Of a stretch of 64,000 nt of DNA, positions 23,868-35,269 are shown piece after piece (positions within the stretch are counted from its first letter, which is position 1; each line of letters begins with the position of its first letter). The stretch is from Girardinichthys multiradiatus. Its lineage: Eukaryota > Chordata > Actinopteri > Cyprinodontiformes > Goodeidae. Under the pieces are notes generated by a model, which did no database searches, was not told where the DNA came from, and saw nothing but the letters and a program-made list of their open reading frames with translations. Both the position numbers and the translations under genes were made by a program. The stretch spans positions 27,297,958 through 27,361,957 of the forward strand of contig NC_061805.1 of assembly GCF_021462225.1 (NCBI RefSeq). Direction: 5' to 3'.

Positions 23868-24017
23868 GAAGAAGCAGCAGCACTAGCGCCAAGGTGACGG
23901 ACCAAGAAATTATGGTACAAAGCCAGGTAATGTAAAAAATGTATATATGTCTTAATGCCGTTAATATATGCTCTTGGTCCGTCATCTTGGCGCTAGTGCT
24001 GCTACTGCTTCTTCTTC
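23868..24017. repeat. Inner hairpin of the fold-back element
   Basis: GCAGCACTAGCGCCAAGGTG and ACGGACCAAG on the left pair with CTTGGTCCGTCATCTTGGCG and CTAGTGCTGC on the right, about 39 bp each, separated by an AT-rich loop. The minus-strand frame across it (24072-23818) reads both arms and is not a gene. Confidence 0.8.
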
Positions 24018-24584
24018 TGCTGGTGGAACGCAACAAATTCAGAGGTGCATACCGCCACCTACTGTACATCATTGTATAACTCCACCCACTATATTCTATG
24101 TTTTAGTTTTGTATTTCATAAAAATAAGAACAATGCTTTATTTATAATACTCTTGATTTCCCCCTCTATCTCCCCTCTGTTCCTAATATTCCTTTTAGAC
24201 TGAATTATCTCCCATTCCAGCACTACGTTTACTGGCGGTGAGGAGTGTGACAGCGCATGCGCAACGCGAATCGACTAACTCTGTGCTCCACTAACCAGCC
24301 TGAGATCACGTGACACCAAGTCGCTGATGTAAATTTATATTCTCATAGAAAATAAATCGTATTCACAAACTGTTATAGCATATTATATTCACAAAAAATA
24401 AACCACAACTGTAAACTTGAACTTTGCGTTTGTAATTTCTTGAAACTGTAACATTTTATTTTGTATTCTTATAAAGAAAATATACAATACCTCTTTTGGA
24501 ATTTACTTATGCACAACTATTGACTAATATGCACACATTTCCGTCTTTACATACACATTGTTTTTGACAGCGTTCTTACCCCAT

Positions 24585-24734
24585 ATTATTTAGCCATATT
24601 TAGTTCTCCCATTTCCTGACATAACCAATTTGTCAATGGAGACCCTTCCAAAACCATACCAGAATTCCCCTTCTGGGGTTATAAAAAATTAAATTATGGA
24701 TTTCGACCTTTACATTAGGAATGAGCAGCTGCTC
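24585..24734. other. Short unassigned spacer
   Basis: No feature recognised between the fold-back element and the LINE 3' end. Confidence 0.4.
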
Positions 24735-25195
24735 TAATTGGTGGATTGGGGCACCATCCAAAATGACGTGGAATGCTGCACCAGTCTGTTGGGGTTAAAT
24801 TCAGAGCTCAATCCCAAGGAAATTGTGTCATTTTACCAGTAGATGTACTTCACAAACCTCAAATACTGTCAAGTGTGGTAAATTATTATCAATGAAATGA
24901 GATTACAAATAAATGTGGCTGAAATGCACTTCCTCCACAGAGACTTAGGGATATAGTAAGGACCTTTTGACTATTTGGTAAAAGCTCAGGGTAAAGTCAC
25001 TGCTCCTCTAAATCAAAAGAAGCCAGTTGAGGTGGTATGAGCATCTGATATGGTTGTCCAAACCTATGTATGTCAGACATTAACCGCTACAATAAGACCC
25101 AAAGGACGACACAGGACTTGCTGGAGCAGATAGCAGGTTGCCCTATTCTTGCATGCGCTCTCAGATAAGAAGTAGATGATTGAATGATGGATGCT
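24735..25195 (+). pseudogene. Non-LTR retrotransposon 3' end, probably RTE-like
   Basis: A very decayed copy of a common fish LINE C-terminus. Recognisable steps in order are GCACCAGTCTGTTGGGGTTA, a gap region, GGCTGAAATGCACTTCCTCC, GACTTAGGGATATAGTAAGG, AAGCCAGTTGAGGTGGTATG (encoding SQLRWYEHL), GACGACACAGGACTTGCTGG and a tail with GATGATTGAATGATGGATG. That order corresponds to the LRW-GHL, GRPR-T-W and GGATGG-tail layout I remember for such elements. Stops occur throughout. Clade assignment is by recall. Confidence 0.6.
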
Positions 25196-26478
25196 GATTT
25201 ACTCTTATTTACAAAGTTTTATTAGTGTTGTTAGGGCATACAGCACAATCTCTTGAATGACCACGTCTTCCCTTATTCTAAATATTGTTTCGTTTGTTAG
25301 AATAAAGGGGATAGTGGACTTAAATGTTTTCTAAAATATCTTCAATTATAAATCATGCCTCACTGCCCCTAGTTTAAAATCTTAGGTTGTATCTTCTACT
25401 TTAATAATGGCCAGTAAATTTTTACAAGAATCCCTAATCTAAATTGCTAGTTACTGAGACCGCAAGGCAGCAGTATCTAAAGCAATGATACGCTGCCAAC
25501 AGTATGAATGTAACACACAATTTAGGCTAAGAGGAGCAATTTCACCCGCTTCAATTTTTCCCTGACTCTAAATTTGTCAATGGAGACCAAAATGCGACAT
25601 CAGTTTAGCTCCTCATCAGCAAGTGCAAATTAGTATTTATCATTATCATAATGCCCTCACATGCCAAAATGCTGTTGAAACACCGAGGCACGCACAGTGA
25701 GTAAAGAACACTGCTGATACACAGCAAAATGGAACCGATGTCAAACTGCTGGACTAAACTCTATAACCACTTGGGGCTTTTTAACACATTTCTGTTGAGA
25801 CAGTTATCAGTGTTGGTGAAATAGCCAAAACAAGCTGATGAAAATCTTGCCAAACCCCAGCCTGATCTCAAGGTGAAACACAAAGATAGATATGAAAGCT
25901 ATTGCAACACATTTATTATACTAATCCTGAATTAGCATTTCACTTGGGTTCATCATTCAGTCAAAGTACTATCCCTCGAGTTATTTTTGTATTAATATCA
26001 AAACAGAGGGCATGTATCCAACTGAATTTAACTGTGATGAAAATGTTGACAGTGACTTGTTTAAACTCAGGGTAAAAATCATAATTATAAAATCCTCTGT
26101 CACAAAAGAAAAGTAAGGAAAATGTGTTGATTGATACAGTTGTTTTTAAAATAAGAATTGAGGCCTTTGAATTGATGCATGGCTCACAATGTCTACAGTC
26201 TCTCATAACAAGTAAAGAGCCAATTTAAATTATAAACAAAACCCAGATGGAATGAAATTGAGTTGTTCTGGGTCTTGAATGATTAATTAGAATTAGCAAT
26301 CCTTACATGTTTAAGTACAGTGTAATAATGAGTAACACTCCTTGAAAAGTTCATGTAATTACAAAAGTATCAAAATATATCTTCTATAGTTTCAAGTTGA
26401 AAGGTATATGTTTTTTTTACCACAAAATTATATGACACAGCTAAATTTGGAACAAAGCTTGTACTTGAATGCTGTAAT
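25196..26478. other. Intronic sequence, nothing recognised
   Basis: AT-rich; no exon or repeat supported. Confidence 0.45.
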
Positions 26479-27010
26479 TATTGTATTTTCCCGACTATAG
26501 AGCGCACCTCAATATAAGCCGCACCCACAAAGTTTTTTTTTTAAATGGAAATGTACATACATAGGCCGCACCGGGCTAAAAGCCGCTGATATCGATTGAA
26601 CTGATTACATAGTTTAACTGAACATAACTGAACTAATTAGTTTCCGAATGGTGCCTGTAGCATAAAAGTGAAAGTGCTGATCAAACAAATCAGAAAAGTT
26701 ATTGATTGGTTTATTCATCGTCCTCCTGCACACTGAAATCACTAAAGTCATCTTCTTCAGTGTCAGAGTTGAACAGTCTCAGAAAAAATCTCCGTCGTTC
26801 CTGCTGTTTGCATATGCTAAATAAAAATTTGTGCTTTCTTCTTCTTTGATTTCCAATTTTGACTTGCCACCTGTCTCGTTTTTTTCACTCTCTGCTAAAG
26901 CGCCTGCTGGCGGGTGAAGAAAAATCCACAGAAAAGACGTACCTCATTACAAGCTGCATGGTTCAAAGCACGGGAAAAAAGTAGCGGCTTATAGTCAGGA
27001 AAATACAGTA
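26479..27010 (-). mobile_element. TA-flanked DNA element with pogo/Tc-like ends
   Basis: The ends are inverted: TTGTATTTTCCCGACTATAG at the left and, read inwards, CTGTATTTTCCTGACTATAA at the right, each next to TA. The next bases on both sides carry GCCGC-type blocks. It is 532 bp, a deletion derivative of a larger transposon; a piece of its transposase remains on the minus strand at 26711. The ends match a fish family I recall as TcMar-type. Confidence 0.8.
26711..26800 (-). pseudogene. Transposase C-terminal tail remnant
   Basis: Minus-strand frame ending at TAA (26711-26713) and reading RRFFLRLFNSDTEEDD then FSDFSVQEDDE. A highly acidic C-terminus right before the stop is typical of pogo/Tigger-like DDE transposases. 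The rest of the protein is deleted. It is too short to identify with certainty. Confidence 0.5.
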
Positions 27011-27149
27011 GTTTTTTGGTTTTTTTCGGACACCCTGGAAATATTTTCTAACTTATTTTGTTTTACCACATACCATCTCAGTGTACAAATAAGAAATATA
27101 ATGTATCAAGTTTTAAATATTGTACATGTATTAATAAAGTAACATATAC

Positions 27150-28668
27150 TTGTGTAAATTGAGCCATACTGTATTTATCTCTGATCACATGAGGGGAAAT
27201 ATTTACATCTATAACCTTCAAGAAAATGGAACAGTACTTTTTAAGAGGTTTAGGCAGGGTGACCCCCTTAACCCCCTGCTCTTTAAAATTGTTATTGAGC
27301 CGCCGGCCAAAGCAGTAAGCCAAACGCTTTCATTTCTGGTATCTTCATTGGTGAACGGGAGCACAAAATTACCCTTTACCCGGAAGACATTTTGTTAAAC
27401 CTGTCGCAACCTACAACGTCTGTGCTTTGCCTGATTAAGGCCATTTCATCATTCAGCATCTTTTCAGGATATAACAATTAACTTTGGAAAATCTGTGGCT
27501 ATGGGGTTGTTAACATGCGTCCCTTTCCGTTCCGCTGGCCTCCCACTGGTTTCATTGACTGTGCAGGTGCAGGTAACACCCACTTTTGAACAGATGTTTA
27601 AGTCCAACACCCCCCTCCCTCAATGCTTTAAGAGCAAACCTAGACTGCTAAGCCCCTCTAAAGGGTTGCCCTTATCAAAATGAATGTACTGCCTACACTA
27701 CTTTACCTGCTGCAAATGATCCCTATCCTATTATTGAATAAGGTTATTAAGGTGCTTGAAAGCTGGCTATGTGCCTTCATTTAGAGCAAAAGGAAGCCCC
27801 CTCCCAAGATGGCAGAACTTTGATGCAGCCTTGATTTGGCATGATATTGAATCCTCTCAGCGACGTGTTCATTGCTCACTCTATAGTTTATAAATAATCC
27901 TGAGTCTGTTATAAACATTGCCCTAACCCTATTACACTCAGTACTGTTAGAGCCTGCAGCTCCATTCGTTCTGTCGAAGGCCAGGCTCAGTTATCATCTC
28001 CTCGCATTCCTATTCTTAATAACCCAGATTTCCCGCCAGGCTGTACGGACCACGGCTTTAAAGTTTGGAACACTCAAGGGCTGAAGAAAAAGGGTGACCT
28101 AGTCAAAGGCCAGACCATACCATTTTTTCAGCAGTTGCATTAGCAACTTGGCTTGTTGATTTAAGATGACTTCTACGAATATTTACAAATTCAAGATTTC
28201 ACAGTTAAAACACCACCTTAACGACTAACAACACAATTTCATGTGTGGAGAGGGCCCTGTCTTTACACATTAGTAAGACATGCATTACTGTTTTTTTCAG
28301 AGCCCTGAATTCCAGTTCAGAAGCCACCAAGCATGCCTGCGAAAAAGATCTAGGTGTTGTCATGCTGACTGGCAGGAGGTCTGGTCTCAGGCCTTGAATA
28401 TTTCTGTTTGAAACTGCACGAAATCCATACATCTAAGAATTGTCCATATAACACCTATTGTCAAGAACAAAACTGATGCTAATATCCCCCGCTTTGTTGG
28501 AAATGCAATTTTGAGACTGGTAGTCACTTACTTTTTTTCATAATCATTTTCTATTTATTGCACTCACATGTTCACTGTTCGCTGTTCTTTTGTCATGTCT
28601 GAGAAGTTCTGTGTGTTTCACGTTTTGAAAAGAAATAATAAAAATGAAAATAAATTAATAAATAAAGA
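27150..28668 (+). pseudogene. L1-type LINE relic (reverse transcriptase to 3' tail)
   Basis: Frames drift, but ordered pieces of an L1-like pol are visible: RFRQGDPLNPLLFKIVIEPP (RT motif before the catalytic box; 27246-27305), a later FSGYNNxLWKSVA-like block (about 27465), MNVLPTLLYLLQMIPILLNK then KVLESWLCAF (27680-27780), NPDFPPGCTDHGFKVWNTQG (28024-28082), and LVKGQTIPFFQQLH (about 28101). The 3' end at about 28622-28668 is A-rich with AATAAA-like repeats. Multiple stops and frameshifts; the catalytic Asp-Asp box cannot be found intact. Strand and order agree with a 5'-truncated insertion. Confidence 0.75.
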
Positions 28669-29067
28669 ATGCTAAATATGGTCAATATTAATCACCATAT
28701 TAATAATCTTTTTAAAATAAGTTTTCATTTAAGGATGATTTATGCCCTGATTAAGAGTTCAGTTTTTATAAATGTCACTCAATGTGTTTTATTCATATTT
28801 CATGTGGGATTTTTGAATCCCATGTTATTCTCCACTCGTATTATTTCTCTGACATGTTTTCATTGCTTATTAATGGTTCTTCCCATTAATCCACCATGCT
28901 CCATGTCCTGCTCTTCTTGCCATTTTCTCCTGTAAGTTCTCATTGTTATTTATTACTAAATCGCTCTATTCCTTTGCCACAGTTAGTCTCATGACCTGGG
29001 TCCTTTGTTAACCATAGAACATTACAATTTAGCAAAATAGTGGTTTTTCATAATCAAGCAGCCCTAC
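28669..29067. other. Intronic sequence next to exon C
   Basis: No repeat recognised. Contains the donor side of the C-D intron, GTAGGGCTGC, at 29058-29067 on the minus strand. Confidence 0.5.
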
Positions 29068-29229
29068 CTTCTTCACAGTCTCGAGCATGCTCTTTCCTCC
29101 TTGCCAAGGCTTGGAGTTCTTCTTGATGCAGCTCAGGCTGGCCATGCTGTGCCACTTCCTGTCCTCCAACTTTCTGTGGAAGGTATTGGCCAGCAGCAAA
29201 ACAGTATCATAGATGTAACGATTGGTGAT
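29068..29229 (-). CDS. grid2: grid2 exon C: amino-terminal domain segment
   Basis: A 162-bp exon, 54 codons, phase 0 at both ends. The acceptor is CTTTCTTTACAG and the donor GTAGGGCTG. The peptide reads [37 protein letters not shown] and [17 protein letters not shown]. This is the most diagnostic segment: [29 protein letters not shown] is a hallmark of delta-type glutamate receptors, and [13 protein letters not shown] points to grid2 rather than grid1. It belongs to the extracellular amino-terminal domain, which in GluD2 binds cerebellin-1 at parallel-fibre to Purkinje-cell synapses (known for the family). No substitutions suggest decay. It joins exon B (AQQLE) and exon D (FGVSG) in frame. 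Confidence 0.93.
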
Positions 29230-29337
29230 CTGTAAAGAAAGAAATAAGGAAACATTTAACATTTAACAAACACCCTCGAACGGACACCAATTATGAGCCA
29301 AAATTAAATGATTCCATCCTTTTCTATTGTTAATGAT

Positions 29338-29660
29338 GTTACCCTCCATTTCTGCTACCTGTGCGACCCCTTTTCTTTTCCAATGGTTATAATCAGTCTG
29401 ACAGAGAGAGGTACTCCCAATCCTTGTGGTTTTTAGTATATCAGTGGCCACCAGTGGGCTCTAGATGGACAAACTTTATTAGTTTATTATTTTATTCAGT
29501 ACCCCTATACATAGCCTATTCTAAAATAGCCAGACTCTAACACACAGTGGTTTAATTTAACCTCCCCAACAACCCTGCAACATTCCAATACCTTTGTGAA
29601 GCGCCTTGAGACGACATGTGTTGTGAATTGGTGCTATATAAATAAAATAAAAACTAAACT
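29338..29660 (+). repeat. Dispersed repeat, copy 2 (partner at 10762)
   Basis: Starts ACCCTCCATTTCTGCTACCT and runs in parallel with copy 1 to CCTTGTGGTTTTTAGTAT. A segment of about 130 bp absent from copy 1 follows, then the shared tail GCCTTGAGACGACATGTGTT and GGTGCTATATAAATAAAATA. It ends in a decayed (AACTA)n-like tail at about 29645-29670. It lies only 109 bp upstream of exon C's acceptor. Confidence 0.75.
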
Positions 29661-30997
29661 AAAAACTAAACTAACCCATCTGAATGTGTACATGTGCCAT
29701 GGTTTAATAATCCTTAAACACAAGTATTTGTCAGTGGATTGTTTTAACATATTTTGGAAGATTAGAAACATCCTGAATAACTACCATCTCTTTTTTTCTT
29801 TACATAATGTTATTATAACATTTTCTGTGACTTTCTTTTGTTCCCCTTCTACATTTGTAACCCATTACCTGAATGATCACACCTACACAGAAAAAGAAGA
29901 TAATGGAATAACATTAATTAAACTATACCACTGGGTCACTGACATAAACAAGTACAAAAGATAGCAAAAAGTGAAACGACAACAGTCCATTCAGTCTTTC
30001 ATCGATCTGTGAGTGATCAGCTGCGCCTCTTGTCCGCATGTTAATGAGAAAGAGAGACTATAGACTGACAAAACACGATGAATCTCTTTGTACTTGCACA
30101 CAAATGCAGATGATATGTAACCAGTTTTGAAAAACCAAAAAAAGAACATGACAGCAGTCTGAAATTAGGCTATTTTATAAATCAAAAAGAGGCAGGCAGC
30201 ACTCTTACTTTGTTTTGGACACACATAGGCATAGCTGCATATTTACAACTTCAAAGGAAATGGCCGAATATATTTTTAAAACTGACTGCCTTACTACCCC
30301 TTTTGCTAGGCTTAACACATCTTTGACTTTAAATTTGCACATTTACTAAATGAAAGCTTGTGCTGTACTCACAAGGAAAAAACAGTGCTGTAATAAGATA
30401 CATTTAGAACCATGCAAAATGAGTCAAATCTGAAAATTGCACTTTTATCACTATTCTTGCCATTAAAATAGTCTAACCAGTTAGGATGTATGTCGCTGAT
30501 ATATTCCATACCTATAAATTGGGTGTATTCATGCAAACATTATGACAGGTTTAGTTCACTTTCTCTCTGTATTCTAAACAAAGGAAACACGATTAAAGGG
30601 GTAACTTCTTCAACCGTTGAGGGTTGAGGTTTGATCCGTTTTTATACAAGTTATTCCCTTCACTATGTGCCATGAAAGACCATTCCTGCTGGTATGTATG
30701 AAAGAAACACTCAAAACAACAATAACACTTATTCTGCAAATGAGGCTCTTGGGCACCATTCTATTCTTTAACTGAAGAATACAAGACCTTTAAAGGCTCT
30801 CTGAAAAAATAGAGGGACACAGCATAATTTATTCCCAGCCTAACAGTCGTATTGTAGATCTTTGTTGTTCTCTCTATTGGTTCATTATTTACAACTTTGA
30901 GGATAGAAGTGTCGCCTAATCAGGTTGGAACTTTTTTTTCACTTTTTTAGGCTTTGTTGAGATTTTTACTCAAACTCATTATGTGAAGCAAGTTATA
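29661..30997. other. grid2 intron B-C, nothing recognised
   Basis: AT-rich, no exon or repeat supported. The whole intron is 29230-35980 (6,751 bp). Confidence 0.45.
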
Positions 30998-32303
30998 TAG
31001 ACACATCTCCAAAAATGTGATTATCATGAAATAGTTCAATATTTTTTGCACTCATTACAGAACGTGAAACTCATATTATATAGATTCATTACACAAAGAA
31101 TTGAATACGTCAAGCCTTTATTTCTTGTGATTTAGATGATTATGACTTACAGATAATGAAAACACAACATTCAATGTCTCAGAAAATAGAATATAAAATA
31201 ATACCAACAACAAGATGATATTTTAAACAGCAATCTTAGGCTACTTAAAATAATGTTCATTTCTATGTAGTCACTACTTGGCTAGGCCTCCTTTTGTTTG
31301 AATTAATTAATTCATGCTGTGTGGCATGGAGATAATCAGCCTGTGGTTCTGCTGAGGTGTAAAGGAAGCCCAGGTTGCTTAGCAGCCTTTAGGTCATCTG
31401 GATTGTTGGGTCTGGTGTTTGTCATCTTCCTCTTGACAATACCCCATAGATCCTCTATGTGGGTTCAGGTCAGGCCAGTTTGCTGGCCAATCAAGCACAG
31501 TAACATCATGGTCTTTAAACCAGCTTGTGGTACCTTCAGCAGTGTGTGTAGGTACCAAGTCCTGCTGGATAATGAAATCAGCATCTCCATAAAGCTTGTC
31601 AGCAGAAGGAAGCATGAGGTGCTCTAAGATTTTCTGGTAGATGGCTGTGTTGACTGTGGACTTCAGAAAACACAGTGGACCATCACCAGCAGATGACCCC
31701 AAATCATCGCTGACTGTGGAGACTTTACACTGTAATTCAAGAAATGTGGATTCTGTGCCTCTCATTTCTTCCTCCTGAGTCTGGGACCTTGATTTCCAAA
31801 TGAAATACAAGCTTTATTTTCATCTGAAAATAGGACTTTGAACCACATAACAACAGTCCAGTTCTTTTTCTCCTTAGCCCAGGGTAGACCAGTTCTTGTG
31901 CTGCTCCCCCAAATTCTTAAATGTCTTTTGCTTGACAATCCTTTCATGGCTGTGGTTATCCCTGTGGTTATCCATGTGGTTGGAAAGATTACACCTTTTC
32001 CTACCGCACATTTTCCATCCACTCAATTTTATATGAATATGATATGACAGTTTCTATGACTAACTTCTTTAGTGATGATATTTTGTTCCTTACATTTGGA
32101 TGATGCCAAAGACTCTTTTTCAGAACATCTGTCTAGTCAGCAGTCTTTCACATGATTGTGTAGCCTACTCACACAGGCTGAGAGATTATTTAGAGGCGCG
32201 GGAAACCGTTTAATTAATTAGCTTATTTGGGTGTGACACCATGAGTTTCCTTTACTTACCTTTTTCACAATATTCAAATTTTCGGAGACACTGAATTTTT
32301 ATA
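30998..32303 (-). mobile_element. Degenerate Tc1-like element
   Basis: The left end carries AGACACATCTCC and TCATGAAATAGTTCAATATT, like Tc1 family termini distantly related to the 2027 copy. Near the right end CACAATATTCAAATTTTCGG and AGACACTGAATTTTT look like the inner part of the opposite arm, but the outer part is missing. The transposase between them is on the minus strand and heavily damaged. Limits are approximate. Confidence 0.75.
31279..32153 (-). pseudogene. Tc1-like transposase, heavily decayed
   Basis: A likely start is the ATG at 32153 on the minus strand. Readable pieces in different frames include TGLPWAKEKKNWT, VLFSDENKACISFGNQGPRL (first catalytic Asp), CFLKSTVNTAIYQKILEHLM, LPSADKLYGDADFIIQQDLV (second Asp) and WFKDHDVTVLDWPANWPDLN, after which a frameshift removes the catalytic Glu. 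The C-terminal part to 31279 contains stops. The family is the same type as the 2306 transposase (shared LPSA-KLYGD-DFI-Q and TVL-WPAN-PDLN), but the copy is much older. Confidence 0.85.
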
Positions 32304-35269
32304 ATTTTTACGTAGTTGTTATTTTGTGTAAAAAATCATGCATTTGATCTGCTCTTTTTTTAGGATAAAATCACTACTGTCCTGCGGAAACACTAACTTG
32401 TGTCCAGGTTTGAACCTTTTAGCTATTGATTTAACATAAAGTTGATAGATTTGGAGGTTTTTCTCCTTCTACATTACTCTAATTTGGACAACCACTGAGA
32501 CTAAAACAGACCCTCAGCATGTAACCAGCACCGCCTTGCTTGGCAGTTGATACAGAACTACTTTGTTTAAAAGCCTATCTTGACTCCTCCAACCATACAT
32601 CTCCTCAATGTGGCCAAAACGGTTAAGCCTCTATGTATACTTTTGACCATATCTAGATGTAAAAAACCGTACAATATAAAAAAAAAAAAACTGTGTGTGT
32701 GTGTGTATGTGTGTGTGTTGTCAGCTTGAGTTGATGTGCTTCATTGCAGTGTGAAATTGGGCTTCTAGGTCCCAGCTCCGACTGTTGAGCTGATCTGTTA
32801 CCTCAGTATCCCCCCTTTCATTTGTGCTCTTTCTTTTTCTGCCATCCCCTATTTCCTCTTACAATGTATACCACTAACTACACCCACACACACATATGTA
32901 TGTAAAAAAAAGTCAATTTAAATGTAAAAATTTGCAAATATTCAAAAGACAAACATGGGATTCTCTCAGTTCCCAGCAGTAGAATGAACTCAAAAGCCTA
33001 CCCATAACCCATTAAAATAATAGATGTGCTAAAATGGCTTCATTATTAATTAACCTTGAGGAGATCTTGTTTCATGTTACCACACGCAAGCTTAAACTGC
33101 ACACATCATTTAGATCTAGAGTTCTTTTTTAACCTTGGTATACATTATGTTAAATAATTTGGAATGCACATAAAAAAATAAATATTGAAGATGTAACATA
33201 ATTTGCAACATACATCTGATAATAGTGGATGAAAGCATAGAATGGGACCAGCCTGAATAGGGAGATATGCACATAAACATTACGACAACATTTTTGTCAT
33301 CGATATATTTCTTTCATCAAATATGTTCCTCCAGGGTCTTTTGTCGCTGTATCAATCAAGAGAACATTAACTCAGTTTTACATGTTTGTCTTGACACATA
33401 AATAAGACTATGTTCCCTTTTCCCTGTTCAATTTGATGGCATCTTGATGGCTCTTGTACCCATATGTGTATATTTTCAGCCTTTAGGGTATTTATCCAAG
33501 AAAACAAAGAAAAATACACACAAACAAAACAACATTGCTCTTTCCATTTAAAGAGCATAAGCAAATACATCTGTGGAATCAGATTAAAGGAAGGACTGGA
33601 CAAACTTTTCTAAACTGATAAAAGTTTTATCTCACAGTTACAAGCAGTGACAATGTCAAATTGCCAAATAATGAATTATTCTAAATCCCTTGAATCAGGA
33701 GAAAACCCAATATATCATAATAAAAACACTACGGGTTTTGGCAGATTATTCTGTTCTTCTGAAGAGAATCAGACTGGATATTAAGCAGCTGACAACTGCC
33801 ATCTTTGTGTTCCCCTTCGAGTGCTCTGGAAGGCTATATAGGGAAGTTGTCCTAAAGTAAATTCAGCACCATAATTATTCATGCTTTGGCTCAGTGTCAT
33901 TGGTGAAAGTTGCATTGTTGGCCCAGCGTAAGCCTGCTGGTACTAACGTAGCTTTTATTCACGCTCTCCCAGTGACTGTCAGTGGCACATCTTATGTTTC
34001 ACATCTTTTAGCGTCAGATCTGATTATCTTTGTCTTAACTTCTTGAGTCTTTAAAATGCTGTTTGATTTAAAAAATATGGAGAACAGTTTAGAGATTCAG
34101 TCTGGAGCTTTCTTTGACTGACTGAAGACATTTCCATAGCAGAGACCATCACTAGCTATGCACACTATTCACTTGGGCATATTTTTATGTTTTAAAAATA
34201 GTTTTACGTCCCTGTACCACTGAATGCCATGCCATCTGTCACTAAGTTGTTCTGCTGAGAGTTCTTGGACTTCATTGTTCAAAATTTGCCCCGACATGAA
34301 ATCTAAACTGAATAAACTTTAAAGACTCACTTACAATACACAACTACACATAATTAATGGTTCAGGTTGGATGTAACTGAGTAAACATACAGACATGGGA
34401 TGGTAGAAAAACATATTTATAATAAGAATTTTTATAGTAATATAATTATTGACAGTGGCTTTGTCATTAAACCAGAGACAAACTGTTTTGATGCTATCAG
34501 ATTTTAAAAGTTAAAGTATGCGTAATATTCATTGTGTTATCTATTATCAGAGGCAAAGTTCAACAGTAAGAGGGAACAGTTATTTATTTATTTTTTTTTT
34601 TTTATCGGATCATCCTTACAGTAAATGAAAATGCAAGAGGGCAAAATGTCAAGAGAAAGCCATTGCTATTGCTGTTTGCCCAGCACTGTTATCACTGAGT
34701 AAGGGGTTTGTGGTGACAGAGTTTGTATTGCTGCACATGCACTTGCAACCACGTGCAATGCTAATACAGTGGTAATAATGAGTCAGTGATTAGAAACCTT
34801 TAATAGGAATCCCAGGGAATTATGTACTTTCATTTTACGTTGCCTAGAGAGGCTACTGACCTATTATTTAAATGAGCATAATGACGTATGGGGACGTTGT
34901 GAAAAAACTCCAATACATCTTCATTCCAGGAATCCTTTTGTCCAGCTCGCCAAGCAATTCCAAGTGAACAAATAAAACAATTAAGTTTTGGCGAAGAAAA
35001 AAACCATAAGAAATGGTATTTCTGATATAAAAGCGTCAGTAATGCAGGTATCCGACCCAGGATCAGGGTCAGTGAACACAACATGAGATGAGATAGAGTT
35101 GGACAAGTTTCAATCATGGTGACGGCAAAAAAAAGAAAAGTAGATGCTTTGTGGTGAGTTAATTAATAGCTATGAAGTTGAAACCTGCTAGACTTCTACA
35201 AACTCTATGTCAGTGTTGAGGATTTTCCAAACCTGACAGCAAAAGGAATGAACACTGATGAATCAGTGA
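32304..35269. other. Long intronic stretch with a GT microsatellite
   Basis: No exon or mobile element recognised. Holds an A run followed by a (GT)n tract at 32692-32718 and a T-rich run at 34586-34603. Nothing else supported. Confidence 0.45.
32692..32718. repeat. GT microsatellite
   Basis: TGTGTGTGTGTGTGTATGTG and more GT units, one AT interruption, directly after an A homopolymer. Confidence 0.9.

Larger units (their letters stand above)
22666..24584. mobile_element. Fold-back (long-TIR) DNA element with nested solo LTR
   Basis: Both ends read TGGGGTAAGAACGCTGTCAA inwards, with TA outside each end. The left arm (22666-22735 plus 23509-23867) and right arm (24155-24584) are inverted copies of about 430 bp. 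Between them lies a second smaller inverted pair, 23868-23906 against 23973-24017, around a loop of about 66 bp. It has no transposase and so is a MITE or fold-back element of about 1.15 kb before the LTR landed. Its superfamily is uncertain; TA targets occur in Tc1/mariner and some other groups. The arms differ by indels, for example a 22-bp segment with GCGTTGCGCATGCGCTG present only in the right arm. Confidence 0.85.

Noticed and set aside
23818..24072. An 84-codon minus-strand frame with a hydrophobic leucine-rich stretch
   Set aside because: It reads across both arms of the inner hairpin of the fold-back element; the leucine run is the complement of the GAAGAAGCAGCAG block.
29596..29964. 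A 122-codon plus-strand frame
   Set aside because: It begins in the tail of a dispersed repeat and continues into AT-rich intron; composition and motif content are non-coding.
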